Assembly (NCBI GenBank): GCA_002432565.1
Contig: DJFP01000191.1
Coordinates: forward strand, 30,841-46,518
Source: Flavobacteriales bacterium UBA5869
GTDB taxonomy: Bacteria > Bacteroidota > Bacteroidia > Flavobacteriales_D > Crocinitomicaceae
Length of the DNA: 15,678 nt
Direction: 5' to 3'
The notes beneath the pieces are model-generated. The model had not been told where the DNA came from. It ran no database searches and saw only the letters and a list, made by a program, of their open reading frames with translations. Shown here piece after piece: positions 1-7,456 of this stretch; the stretch's first letter is position 1; every line of letters starts with the position of its first letter. Position numbers and translations under genes: made by a program.

Positions 1-905
1 TACATACGCACAACATTCGGGTTTTCTTTGCGGCAAGGAGCACACCAGGAAGCCCAGAAGTCAATAAGAACAACTTTTCCTTTTAAATCAGACAAACGCA
101 TTTCTGTTCCCGATGGATTTTTCAAAGCAATCTCAGGAGCTGCCATTGTTCCCGAGTTATACTGCTGGTAACTTTGGTATTGAGCATCAATTGCAGCGAC
201 CTGCTGGGACAACATGCCTGTTATGGGTGAATCCGCATAATTTCGTTGGAAAGCAGTTTCAATCTTTCTCAAATCGTCCAGGTTTGCCGGATCCCAATTA
301 GCAAAGCCTTCTCCCTGCGAAGGCATGATTAGATTGATCAGGATAATGTTTACCGGGTTTGCCGGATCTTTTCGTATCTGCTGCTGTGAGAATTTCACAA
401 TGGGCTTTTTCAATTCTGCAAAAACTGCCAGTTGTTTTTCAGGATCTTCGATTTTAGGCAGTTGTTCCATTTGTTTTTTAGCAAAATCACTGAACAGCAC
501 CATGTATTTCGTTAAAGGCTTTGCCCATTTTGTTCCCGAAAAAACCGGGGTAATGGCAAATGTCTCTTTTGTAGCATGAATGGTCACCTGGTCATTCACG
601 TCCATCGGGATAACCACTGCATTTTTTCCGTTTTCACCAAGTGTTACGGAGTAAATCCCCATTCCGGGAATATTTCCGTCCAATTCAAAGTTTCCTGAAC
701 CGTCTGTCATGGTTTGAGCAACTTCGATAACACCTTGTTGGGACTGTGCTTCGATTTTCAATTTTTGGTTCGCAGCACCTTTTATCTGTCCTTCTATGTG
801 AAAGTTCTTTTCCAGACCTGTTTCTTCATCCAGGTTGCTGTCGCCGCAAGAAGTGAAAAGGAATACTCCTAAAAAAAGTACGCTAAAAAAAGAAAATCGG
901 TTCAT
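1..905 (-). CDS. TlpA-type thiol-disulfide oxidoreductase lipoprotein, DUF4369-like N-terminus (partial)
   Basis: The visible 301 codons translate without a stop. Residues 1-19 form a lipoprotein signal peptide (hydrophobic run, lipobox L-F-T-S-C, predicted lipidated C20), so the protein should be membrane-anchored and face the periplasm or surface. Residues about 30-115 form a beta-rich stretch typical of DUF4369 (FHIEGQIKG, then TDGSGNFELDG). A charged helical linker rich in Gln follows. A thioredoxin fold starts near residue 260 (LSDLKGKVVLIDFWASW) with the active site W287-C288-A289-P290-C291. Family knowledge: such Bacteroidota proteins are thiol reductases linked to cytochrome c maturation or oxidative stress; the substrate is unknown. 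The start ATG shares its A with the gatB stop (TGATG), so translation is probably coupled. The 3' end lies beyond the left edge of the window. Confidence 0.9.
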   Translation of the reverse strand, partial: MNRFSFFSVLFLGVFLFTSCGDSNLDEETGLEKNFHIEGQIKGAANQKLKIEAQSQQGVIEVAQTMTDGSGNFELDGNIPGMGIYSVTLGENGKNAVVIPMDVNDQVTIHATKETFAITPVFSGTKWAKPLTKYMVLFSDFAKKQMEQLPKIEDPEKQLAVFAELKKPIVKFSQQQIRKDPANPVNIILINLIMPSQGEGFANWDPANLDDLRKIETAFQRNYADSPITGMLSQQVAAIDAQYQSYQQYNSGTMAAPEIALKNPSGTEMRLSDLKGKVVLIDFWASWCAPCRKENPNVVRM

Positions 906-2359
906 CAAACGGTTTGTATTAATTCACGCAAAAGTGCATTGGTTGTTTTTGGATCTGCTTTACCACCGGAAGCTTTCATGATTTGTCCCATGAAGAAGCC
1001 GGTTAATTGGTTTTCTCCTGCTTTAAAACGGGAAACTTCGTCCGGGTGTTGCCCGAAAACGCCTAAAATAACTTCTTTTAACGAGTCAGCATTGGATTCC
1101 TGAATGATGTTCAAAGAAACTGCCAGTTCATCAATGTCTGCAGTTGGATTTTCGATCAATGCCGGGAAAAGCTTTTGTGCCGCTGCGGAATTTGAAACTT
1201 TACCACCTTCGATCATATTGATAATTCCGGCAATTTGTTTCGCAGAAACCGGTAAATCTTCGATTTCTAACCCGTTTTGGTTCAGGTAGGATTTTACTTC
1301 ACCCATCACCCAGTTAGCTGCCGATTTGAAGTTTTTTGTATTCGAAATGACTTCCTCGAAGAACAATGCAATGGATTTGGAATCGGTCAAAATTCCCGCA
1401 TCGTAATCGGAAAGCTTTAAGTCTTGTGTGTATTTCGCGAACAATTCTCTCGGAAGGGCAGGCATTTTTGCTTTTACCTGATTCACGTATACTTCATCCA
1501 CAACAATAGGTTGTAAATCCGGCTCCGGGAAATAACGGTAGTCATTTGCCGCTTCTTTGCTGCGCATGGAAATGGTAATTCCTTTCAAAGCATCAAAACT
1601 GCGGGTTTCCTGCGAAATACGTTCTCCGTTCTCCACAGCAGCGATTTGGCGCTCTACTTCGAATTCAATTGCTCGTTGTACGTTGCGGATCGAGTTCATA
1701 TTTTTAACTTCGACCTTTGTACCAAATTCGGAAGCACCTTTCAGCATTACCGAAATATTCGCATCACAGCGCAGCGAACCTTCTTCCATGTTCCCGTCGC
1801 AAATGTCCAGGTAACGCACCAAACGGCGTACTTCTGTCAAATAATTATATGCTTCCTGGCTGGAACGGATCTCAGGTTCGGAAACGATTTCCAGGAGGGG
1901 AGTTCCGGCACGGTTCAAATCGACCAATGTATCGTACAGATCAACATCGTGGATTGATTTTCCGGCGTCTTCTTCCATGTGGATACGTGTCAGGCCCACT
2001 GTCTTTTCCTGTCCGTCGTCACCTTTGATCACAATAGCACCTCCGGTACAAATCGGAGTAGTATCCTGTGTAATCTGGTATCCTTTCGGAAGATCGGGGT
2101 AGAAGTAATTTTTACGGGCAAAATGCTGGTGTTCGGCAATCTTACAGCCACAGGCAAGACCTAATCTCACGGCAAACTCGATTGTTTTTTGGTTCATCAC
2201 AGGCAATGTTCCCGGATGACCCAGAGTAACCACACTCACATTGGTATTCGGGTGTGCCCCGTATTCATTGATATCTGAAGAGTATGCTTTGGTTTTGGTC
2301 AACAGCTGAGCGTGGACCTCCAAACCAATGATTACTTCGTATTTATCTCTTATCGACAT
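905..2359 (-). CDS. gatB: Aspartyl/glutamyl-tRNA(Asn/Gln) amidotransferase subunit B
   Basis: 484 residues, normal family length. GatB is the kinase/tRNA-binding subunit of cytoplasmic GatCAB, which converts Glu-tRNA(Gln) and Asp-tRNA(Asn) to the amidated forms using ATP and ammonia delivered from GatA. Visible signatures: GLEVHAQL at 12-19 (Glu and His of the metal-binding cradle), the run ARKNYFYPDLPKGYQI, the stretch RIHMEEDAGKS, DLNRAGTPLLEIVSEPE, EEGSLRCDANIS, the stretch EVKNMNSIRNVQRAIE, and DYRYFPEPDL. The last ~150 residues are the helical GatB/YqeY tail, ending GFFMGQIMKASGGKADP. The chosen ATG gives the canonical N-terminus; there is no clear Shine-Dalgarno sequence, as usual for this phylum. 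gatA and gatC are not in the window. The stop codon overlaps the start of the downstream lipoprotein gene. Confidence 0.98.
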   Translation of the reverse strand: MSIRDKYEVIIGLEVHAQLLTKTKAYSSDINEYGAHPNTNVSVVTLGHPGTLPVMNQKTIEFAVRLGLACGCKIAEHQHFARKNYFYPDLPKGYQITQDTTPICTGGAIVIKGDDGQEKTVGLTRIHMEEDAGKSIHDVDLYDTLVDLNRAGTPLLEIVSEPEIRSSQEAYNYLTEVRRLVRYLDICDGNMEEGSLRCDANISVMLKGASEFGTKVEVKNMNSIRNVQRAIEFEVERQIAAVENGERISQETRSFDALKGITISMRSKEAANDYRYFPEPDLQPIVVDEVYVNQVKAKMPALPRELFAKYTQDLKLSDYDAGILTDSKSIALFFEEVISNTKNFKSAANWVMGEVKSYLNQNGLEIEDLPVSAKQIAGIINMIEGGKVSNSAAAQKLFPALIENPTADIDELAVSLNIIQESNADSLKEVILGVFGQHPDEVSRFKAGENQLTGFFMGQIMKASGGKADPKTTNALLRELIQTV

Positions 2360-2379
2360 GATTCATTTTAAATGAGTAG

Positions 2380-2415
2380 CAAATTTCGAGTTTTTTCGCC
2401 GAATAATGACCTCAA
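2380..2415 (-). promoter_or_regulatory. Weak candidate promoter for gatB
   Basis: On the minus strand, GAAATTTG (2387-2380) matches the Bacteroidota -7 element TAnnTTTG at all but the first base. A TTG at 2415-2413 lies 25 nt upstream, somewhat longer than the usual 17-23. The leader to the gatB ATG would be short. Reported as a possibility only. Confidence 0.25.
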
Positions 2416-2449
2416 AAGGATTCTTTTTTGAATTATATTGCATTTTGAG
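2411..2449 (-). repeat. Inverted repeat between the GDYxxLxY gene and gatB
   Basis: Arms CTCAAAA (2411-2417 on the plus strand) and TTTTGAG (2443-2449) are perfect 7-bp complements, with a smaller ATTC/GAAT pairing inside the 25-nt spacer. It sits about 10 nt after the stop of the upstream minus-strand gene. It could weakly terminate that operon or be chance in AT-rich DNA; there is no clean T-run after it. Confidence 0.25.
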
Positions 2450-2457
2450 CACAAGAT

Positions 2458-3018
2458 CTAATTCCCGTTTGCCAATGCGGGTGTTTTAACGGGTAAACCG
2501 GTAATCAATGATTTTCCGTTTGAACTGATGTCTGTCAGAACAAAGTCTCCGTTCAGAATTCTTGCGTGCACGAAATTTGTGTGTTCCCTATCTGTTGAAA
2601 GCCGGTCCTCGATTGTTATGGCTTTATTTTCTTCCAGGTAGAACCTTCTGAACGGAAGTTTTATGTAAACCGGATTTCGCGGTTTGCCGTAAAGCTTCAG
2701 TTTTAGGGAATGGGTTGATTTTTTATGAGACAGGGCTGTAACCTTCACTCCGGCTGTGTCCTGTGCAAATTCAACATAAACAATGTCGTTTTGTTTGAAA
2801 TTACCCGATTGGGAGGTTTTGTAGTACAAGGGCTGCACGTTCAGCCGCACATATCTTCCCTGGAAAAAATCATAAGGATCAACAGGTTGAATGCGGAAAA
2901 GGTATTCCTTCCCTGTTTCAATAACCTGTTCTTTGGCAGCGATGAAGAAAAGCGGAAAGCTCAACTGAATAAGCGAGATCACAATGATCGCGATGAGTCT
3001 TTTAGTTCCTGTTTTCAT
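2458..3018 (-). CDS. GDYxxLxY-family protein, partner of DUF2157
   Basis: 186 residues. One N-terminal membrane segment (about 7-27) is followed by an extracytoplasmic beta-rich domain. Family assignment rests on size, the stretch YLFRIQPVDPYDFFQGRYVRLN (37-60; signature at 54-60) and its position directly after a DUF2157 gene, the standard arrangement for GDYxxLxY proteins. The signature itself reads G54-R-Y-V-R-L-N60, with Arg in place of Asp. The ATG lies inside the end of the DUF2157 gene (17-nt overlap), so the two are almost certainly co-translated. No biochemical function is known for the family; a membrane-complex role with DUF2157 is inference from the conserved pairing. Confidence 0.8.
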   Translation of the reverse strand: MKTGTKRLIAIIVISLIQLSFPLFFIAAKEQVIETGKEYLFRIQPVDPYDFFQGRYVRLNVQPLYYKTSQSGNFKQNDIVYVEFAQDTAGVKVTALSHKKSTHSLKLKLYGKPRNPVYIKLPFRRFYLEENKAITIEDRLSTDREHTNFVHARILNGDFVLTDISSNGKSLITGLPVKTPALANGN

Positions 3019-4861
3019 GCTTTCTGTTTTTTAAAATGAGGTAGTTGGCAACAAAAAAGGAACTTCCGATCAGGATGAACAGGACTCCTTTTACGGTTAA
3101 GGACATTTTCAGGTCGAAGAAGCGGCATGCCATCACTAATCCGATTAATCCAAGCGAAAGGTTTGCTACAGTCAGGTTGGATTTCCGGGCGCTGTAAACC
3201 AGTAAGATAACTCCTAAAACCAACAGGAAGATGGAGTACATATGCTGGAGACCTACAGCGGAAATACATCCGATCCAGATCAAAGCCGGAACTGCCAGGC
3301 TAAAAAGCGCAAATAAGCCATTTACATGAGAAAGTAACTGTTTACGCAGTTTCACAACGTTCAGAATAAGTCCGAAGCAAATGATTCCGGTAAGGGTAGC
3401 CTGGAAAGCATTCATAGACGGAGGGACAAATGTTGCATTGGTCAACAGGTAAGGAGTGTAATCGAACAAGGCCCAAAATCCTCCGAAACTGGCAATAATC
3501 AGGAACAGGATCTGAAAAGAGAGAATCACCACATGGTCAGCTCCCAGGCTGTTTTTTGACTTTTCATCAATTAATACCGCCGGTACGAGGTAGTACATGC
3601 TCGGAATGAGAGACAAAAGGAAAAAACTCATAATTCCTCCGTTGATGTAGGAGAAACTGAAAATAAGCATTGCTAATAGACCCAGCGCAGGATAAATCTG
3701 CCAGCCGTCTTTCCGTTCCTGTGCAAAATGAACTACGACAGCAGCACCGATTAAAATTGCTACCTGGTAATAACGGAATGAATTAACCCCGAAATAGTCC
3801 ATGACTATGAAAGGAACGGGTAAAAGCAGCAGCAGTTTATAAAGATTATTTGCGGCAATTTTTTCTTTGGAAAAATAAAGGAACAACTGAACAAGTCCCA
3901 GTGCAAAAAGAATGGGAATGAAGATCAACCGGTAATCGTCATTTTCAGCCTGCAGGATTTTATCAAATCCCCATTTGTTATAAAGTAACAGGTAAGTTAA
4001 GGTCAAACTCAAGCCCGTATAACTCAGTATTGCCATTGCATTCGGGTGACGATTGGTATTTCTCAGGAATCTGCTTGTTCCGAATAAATGGAAATTTGCG
4101 AGTAGTAAGAACAGGATCAGCCAAATAGAGGAATCAGATCCACGCATACTGATTATTGCGCTCAAACAGATGAGAAAAGGAACTACGACCTGATGCGTAA
4201 CAAACAAGGATTCCGGCTGTCGAAGTGTGAATAAACGCTTCAAATACGGAACTAATGCTAAGAACATCACCAGACTTCCGAACCATGGAACCTGGTAAAT
4301 TGCGCTTTGGTCCATCGGGTAACTGAAGAGATTCATCAGCATGAGAGCCATGGCACAAAAAACTGCACTATGTGATCTTAGCAGGTAAACCACCGGTAAG
4401 CAAAGGATACACCAGTAAGTGTAGAAATAGTTCTCAATTCCGGGAAGCTGGTAGACCTGGAGAATCAGCCCAAGCATACTTCCTACGGCCAGGAAGGTAG
4501 AAATGGCGGTTGATTCCTGCCAAATCACATTATCTTTACGTTTTGTAACCGTGAAAATATTTGCAAGTGCCGAAAGGAAGACAGGTAAAAGACTGAGAAT
4601 GGTTTTTGCAGGGCGTGAAAGTTCGTCCCAATTATGAGCAAAGAGGTAAATAACTCCGAAACCGATCAGGAATACCCCGATGATACTCACGGTAATAATT
4701 AACCCGTTTCCGGAACTTTGTTTAGAGACTGTCTGTAGATTTTGCGCCTGGATTGGTTGCTGTTCCTTTTTTACCAGGAAATGAGCATACATGCGATCCA
4801 TAGTAGCCTGGTCGATGATGTTTTCTTGTTTACAATCCTCTAAAAAGTCTTTGAGGTTCAT
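3002..4861 (-). CDS. DUF2157 domain-containing polytopic membrane protein
   Basis: 619 residues. The soluble N-terminus (1-50) has the DUF2157 look: an acidic helix pair (LEDCKQENIIDQATMDRMYA). The membrane region begins at about 53 with a hydrophobic segment ending in LFAHNWDEL, a characteristic family feature (hydrophobic helix, then AHNWDxL). By eye there are roughly 18-20 hydrophobic segments through to the C-terminus, which ends in a basic tail KNRKHENRN. Function is unknown; the domain order argues for an integral cytoplasmic-membrane protein, and nothing in the sequence shows an enzyme motif. It overlaps the downstream GDYxxLxY gene. A perfect 28-bp palindrome lies 60 nt upstream of its ATG and may control the pair. 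Confidence 0.85.
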   Translation of the reverse strand: MNLKDFLEDCKQENIIDQATMDRMYAHFLVKKEQQPIQAQNLQTVSKQSSGNGLIITVSIIGVFLIGFGVIYLFAHNWDELSRPAKTILSLLPVFLSALANIFTVTKRKDNVIWQESTAISTFLAVGSMLGLILQVYQLPGIENYFYTYWCILCLPVVYLLRSHSAVFCAMALMLMNLFSYPMDQSAIYQVPWFGSLVMFLALVPYLKRLFTLRQPESLFVTHQVVVPFLICLSAIISMRGSDSSIWLILFLLLANFHLFGTSRFLRNTNRHPNAMAILSYTGLSLTLTYLLLYNKWGFDKILQAENDDYRLIFIPILFALGLVQLFLYFSKEKIAANNLYKLLLLLPVPFIVMDYFGVNSFRYYQVAILIGAAVVVHFAQERKDGWQIYPALGLLAMLIFSFSYINGGIMSFFLLSLIPSMYYLVPAVLIDEKSKNSLGADHVVILSFQILFLIIASFGGFWALFDYTPYLLTNATFVPPSMNAFQATLTGIICFGLILNVVKLRKQLLSHVNGLFALFSLAVPALIWIGCISAVGLQHMYSIFLLVLGVILLVYSARKSNLTVANLSLGLIGLVMACRFFDLKMSLTVKGVLFILIGSSFFVANYLILKNRKHENRN

Positions 4862-4920
4862 GGTTATTTTTTTACTAATGTAAAAAACTTCCCTTATAGA
4901 CCATCATTTCTGATCAAAAT

Positions 4921-4948
4921 CATGAAAACATGATATCATGTTTTCATG
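4921..4948. promoter_or_regulatory. Perfect 28-bp palindrome upstream of the DUF2157 operon
   Basis: Every base of 4921-4948 pairs with its mirror position around the centre 4934/4935. It is built from four CATG tetramers spaced exactly 8 nt apart, separated by AAAA, ATAT and TTTT, so each half is itself a CATG-N4-CATG dyad. It lies between the terminator of the purine phosphorylase gene and the ATG of the DUF2157 gene (60 nt away). No T-run follows it on either strand, so it does not look like an ordinary terminator. The likeliest reading is an operator for a dimeric or tetrameric regulator; a cruciform or RNA hairpin role is possible. Confidence 0.5.
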
Positions 4949-4965
4949 CGGTATTAGCTGCCAAC

Positions 4966-4995
4966 AAAAAGCCCCGACATTTATCGTCAGGGCTT
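4966..4995 (-). terminator. Rho-independent terminator of the lpxK-purine phosphorylase operon
   Basis: Read on the minus strand, AAGCCCTGAC pairs with GTCGGGGCTT (10 bp, one G-T wobble) around the loop GATAAAT, followed directly by a T5 run. It begins 23 nt after the stop of the purine nucleoside phosphorylase gene, the right place and polarity to end that transcript. Confidence 0.88.
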
Positions 4996-5017
4996 ACTAT
5001 AATTGGTTTAAACAAGA

Positions 5018-5833
5018 TTACAAACGAGCGATCAATTGGCTCATGATCAGAGTCATTTTCGGCTCTTGTCTGCTTGCAACGTCAATAACGTCTTGTAAAC
5101 TTACTTTTTGGATTTTCCCGGGAACACCTAAATCGGTAATGATTGAGATAGCAAAACAAGGAATTTCCATGTGGCGAGCCACGATTACTTCAGGAATTGT
5201 TGACATTCCTACTGCATCAGCGCCGATAGCACGAACGTAACCGTATTCTGCAGGAGTTTCCAATGTTGGTCCTGTCAAAGCTGCGTATGTTCCAACGGAA
5301 ACTTTGATGTTGTTTTCTGCTGCAATGTTTTTAGCAACTTCAATCATTGCGTGATCGTAAGGTTCGCTCATATCCGGGAAACGAGGTCCTAATTCATCAA
5401 TATTCTTCCCGATCAGCGGATGAGCAGGGAATAAGTTGATGTGGTCGTTTAAGATCATGATCTCCCCGACTTCGAAATCCGGGTTCACACCACCTGAGGC
5501 ATTACTTACGAATAAACGTTCGATTCCCAATAGTTTCATTACACGTACAGGGAAAGTAACCTGTTGCATGTTGTAGCCTTCGTAAAAGTGAAAACGCCCC
5601 TGCATGGCAACCACTTGTTTTCCGCCTAAATTTCCGAAGATCAATTTCCCGGAATGGCTTTCTACCGTTGAAACCGGGAAATGCGGGATCTGCTCATAAG
5701 GAATTTCATCGATAATCTCGATTTCCTTTACCAATCCACCCAATCCGGTTCCTAAAATGATACCGATGCTTGGTTTAACCTGCGTTTTGCTGTTGATATA
5801 ATCAGCAGCCTCTTTCATTTGCTCTAACAACAT
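5018..5833 (-). CDS. punA: Class-I (trimeric) purine nucleoside phosphorylase
   Basis: 271 residues. The enzyme cleaves purine (deoxy)nucleosides with phosphate to free base and ribose-1-phosphate in cytoplasmic purine salvage. Visible sites, matched by eye to human PNP: phosphate loop G28-T29-G30-L-G, R80 and H82 in GRFHFYEG, N111-A112 in SNASGG, E192 in GPTLETPAEY, M210-S211 in GMSTIPEVIVARH. Two positions differ: the base-site Asn of human PNP (N243) is D234, in ITDLG, and the ribose 5'-OH His (H257) appears to be L246, allowing a two-residue gap. Both substitutions are reminiscent of methylthioadenosine phosphorylase, so substrate range is less certain than the fold. The gene starts inside the end of lpxK (32-nt overlap; a second in-frame ATG at 5818 would reduce this to 17). 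It is followed by a strong terminator. Confidence 0.93.
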   Translation of the reverse strand: MLLEQMKEAADYINSKTQVKPSIGIILGTGLGGLVKEIEIIDEIPYEQIPHFPVSTVESHSGKLIFGNLGGKQVVAMQGRFHFYEGYNMQQVTFPVRVMKLLGIERLFVSNASGGVNPDFEVGEIMILNDHINLFPAHPLIGKNIDELGPRFPDMSEPYDHAMIEVAKNIAAENNIKVSVGTYAALTGPTLETPAEYGYVRAIGADAVGMSTIPEVIVARHMEIPCFAISIITDLGVPGKIQKVSLQDVIDVASRQEPKMTLIMSQLIARL

Positions 5834-6842
5834 AATTTTTGAGTAATGCTTTAAAATCTTCTTCTCTATCTATTTTTAACGAAATACTTTGTACAAAAAA
5901 CGGGATTTGACTTTCCACAATGACTTCCTGCCACTCTGCAAAACGCACCGCGTCTTTTTCGGTTGTAACAACAGCACAACGTTGGTGCGCAAAAGTAGCA
6001 ACTTTTTGTTGGATTTGTTGAATATCTTCCCGGGTAAAGCTGTGGTGATCGGGAAAATTAATGGACTCAACGCGATGGTTCTCAGCTAAAAAACGATATA
6101 GTGGTTCGGGCTGAGCAATGCCCGTTACTAAAATTAATTGATCAAAATTTTCCCAAACAGCACCAAAAAGTCCTTTCAATTCTCCGTAAATGACCTCGCT
6201 GAAGAAAATATGCTCTGTTTTTAGAGGTATTTTCTTCCTGAAAAGCGTTTTTTTATTTTCGGGAAGGTCTTTCGGGCATTTGGTCACTAAAGCAATGTCC
6301 GCACGTTTCATTCCGGCTCGTGGTTCCCTGAGATTTCCGGCTGGAAAAACAAAGTCCTTGAAAACGGGACGGTCGTAAGTCATGAGCAAAAGGTTTAATC
6401 CTGCTTTTACAGCTCTGTGCTGGAATGCATCATCCAGGATTATCAATGAGTTCTCATGGTGTTCCCTGATCCAATTCACTCCGGTTTGCCGCTTTTCTGC
6501 AACAACGACCGGTATTTCGTGGTTGAAGCTGGTCCAGTACATCATCGGCTCATCGCCAATATCACTGGCAGAACTATTCGGATCAGCGATATGAAGTCCT
6601 TGTGTTTTTCGTCCATACCCACGCGATAAAATAACCGGGTTTTGTTCTTTGAATAAGTGGGCGATATACGCTGTTAGCGGCGATTTTCCCGTTCCGCCTA
6701 CCGTAATGTTGCCGATACAGATTGAAGCTCCCGGAATCGATTGTGAGTGGAAGACTCCAAGTTGATAAAACCAATTTCGCAGTCCGACAATGAGGCCGTA
6801 AAGCAGGGAAAAAGGAATCAGAACAATCCGCCATGAATACAT
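5802..6842 (-). CDS. lpxK: Tetraacyldisaccharide 4'-kinase
   Basis: 346 residues, typical length. LpxK phosphorylates the 4' position of the lipid A disaccharide precursor with ATP at the inner face of the cytoplasmic membrane, giving lipid IVA. Visible features: N-terminal membrane anchor (about 7-25), substrate/P-loop stretch IGNITVGGTGKSP with Walker A at 49-54, LSRGYGRKTQG at 72-82, DDAFQHR at 137-143 (where many proteobacterial enzymes read DDGxQH), FPAGNLREPRAG at 166-177, and FPDHHSFTREDI plus VVTTEKDAVRF near the C-terminus. The ATG chosen starts just before the membrane anchor. The end overlaps the purine phosphorylase gene by 32 nt; linkage of these two genes is familiar in Bacteroidota and implies one transcript, not a shared pathway. 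The presence of lpxK shows the organism makes lipid A. Confidence 0.97.
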   Translation of the reverse strand: MYSWRIVLIPFSLLYGLIVGLRNWFYQLGVFHSQSIPGASICIGNITVGGTGKSPLTAYIAHLFKEQNPVILSRGYGRKTQGLHIADPNSSASDIGDEPMMYWTSFNHEIPVVVAEKRQTGVNWIREHHENSLIILDDAFQHRAVKAGLNLLLMTYDRPVFKDFVFPAGNLREPRAGMKRADIALVTKCPKDLPENKKTLFRKKIPLKTEHIFFSEVIYGELKGLFGAVWENFDQLILVTGIAQPEPLYRFLAENHRVESINFPDHHSFTREDIQQIQQKVATFAHQRCAVVTTEKDAVRFAEWQEVIVESQIPFFVQSISLKIDREEDFKALLKNYVVRANERGC

Positions 6843-6882
6843 AGCGATAAAGATAATAGAAATCCCTTATCCCGGAGTTTGT

Positions 6883-6917
6883 AAAAAAGAGAAGGGAACC
6901 CCGTTAAGAATTCCCTT
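6883..6917 (-). terminator. Probable terminator after the coiled-coil gene
   Basis: On the minus strand AAGGGAA (6917-6911) pairs with TTCCCTT (6898-6892), a 7-bp stem with a 12-nt loop, then CTC and a T6 run (6888-6883). It lies 26 nt beyond the stop of the upstream minus-strand gene and before lpxK, so lpxK probably has its own promoter in the remaining ~40 nt. Confidence 0.7.
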
Positions 6918-6942
6918 TCCTTTGAAACTAACGGATGGACCG

Positions 6943-7326
6943 TTACATCCATTTAGAAGCAAATCGATTAAAATTTTCACGTAACTCACTGAATAATTTT
7001 TCGAAGACTTGAAGCTCTTCTTTTTCGACTTGATGGTATTCTGTCTTTCGATGATCGGTTGCTACCGGATTTTTTTCAATTTCCCGTTGGAGTTTGTCTT
7101 CTGAAATAATCACATTATGCTGTATTTCATCAATGGCATTTCGATGGATAAGCAGCTGGTTCTGGAATTGCTCCACTAAAGCAAGTACTTCTTTGCTGTT
7201 ATTCTTACCTGCAATCTCTTCCAGCCTATGCTGAATTATTTTCAGCTCGTCTTTGTAAAATTCCAATTTGTTCAACCATTCGGTATTTTCTTCGTGCTGC
7301 TTATAGATAAATTCCTTCTCGCTCAT
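6943..7326 (-). CDS. Small coiled-coil protein, function unknown
   Basis: 127 residues from the ATG at 7326. The open frame extends upstream to a TTG at 7359, but that codon lies inside an exact -7 promoter element, so the ATG giving MSEKEFIYKQHEENTEWLN is preferred. The protein is highly charged and almost wholly helical: Glu/Lys/Gln-rich heptad-like segments at about 10-45 and 75-120, with a conserved-looking end EKLFSELRENFNRFASKWM. It has no signal peptide, membrane segment, cysteine or catalytic motif, so it is likely cytosolic. It is flanked by its own promoter and terminator, making it a monocistronic unit. I do not recognise the family; a partner-binding or stress-related helical-bundle protein would be a guess. 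Confidence 0.75.
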   Translation of the reverse strand: MSEKEFIYKQHEENTEWLNKLEFYKDELKIIQHRLEEIAGKNNSKEVLALVEQFQNQLLIHRNAIDEIQHNVIISEDKLQREIEKNPVATDHRKTEYHQVEKEELQVFEKLFSELRENFNRFASKWM

Positions 7327-7356
7327 GGTCCGTATTATTATTGTGATTATTTGATT

Positions 7357-7364
7357 CAAAAATA
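7357..7364 (-). promoter_or_regulatory. -7 promoter element of the coiled-coil gene
   Basis: TATTTTTG on the minus strand (7364-7357) is an exact match to the Bacteroidota -7 consensus TAnnTTTG, 30 nt upstream of the ATG at 7326. A clear TTG -33 element is not seen; a T-rich run lies about 20 nt upstream. Confidence 0.5.
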
Positions 7365-7395
7365 AAGCGTATGTACCTGGTAAAAAATGACTTAG

Positions 7396-7417
7396 ATCAT
7401 CCGGATGGATGATTTTT
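7396..7417 (+). repeat. Hairpin with T-run in the divergent intergenic region
   Basis: ATCATCC (7396-7402) pairs with GGATGAT (7407-7413) around a 4-nt loop GGAT and is followed by TTTT. The same bases contain the 10-bp palindrome CATCCGGATG (7398-7407). It lies between two divergent genes and upstream of both, so it is more likely an operator or a leader attenuator for the plus-strand gene than an end-of-gene terminator. Confidence 0.4.
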
Positions 7418-7433
7418 ATCGGGAAATAATGGA

Positions 7434-7456
7434 ATAGAGTTATCCGGGGACTCTAT
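7434..7456 (+). repeat. Inverted repeat just upstream of the glycosyltransferase gene
   Basis: ATAGAGT (7434-7440) and ACTCTAT (7450-7456) are perfect 7-bp complements separated by TATCCGGGG. The near-consensus -7 element TTAATTTG (7460-7467) follows at once, so a protein bound to the repeat would cover or adjoin the promoter. Operator function is inference. Confidence 0.35.

Noticed and set aside
871..891. Two runs of seven A (T7 on the coding strand) within the first 12 codons of the TlpA-like lipoprotein, a possible phase-variation switch.
   Set aside because: Phe/Leu-rich signal peptides in AT-rich genomes often have such runs; seven bases is short for slippage and the frame is intact.
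1646..1957. Plus-strand open frames of about 100 codons antisense to gatB.
   Set aside because: gatB is unambiguous on the minus strand; these frames show no domain, promoter or start signal and are complementary-strand shadows.
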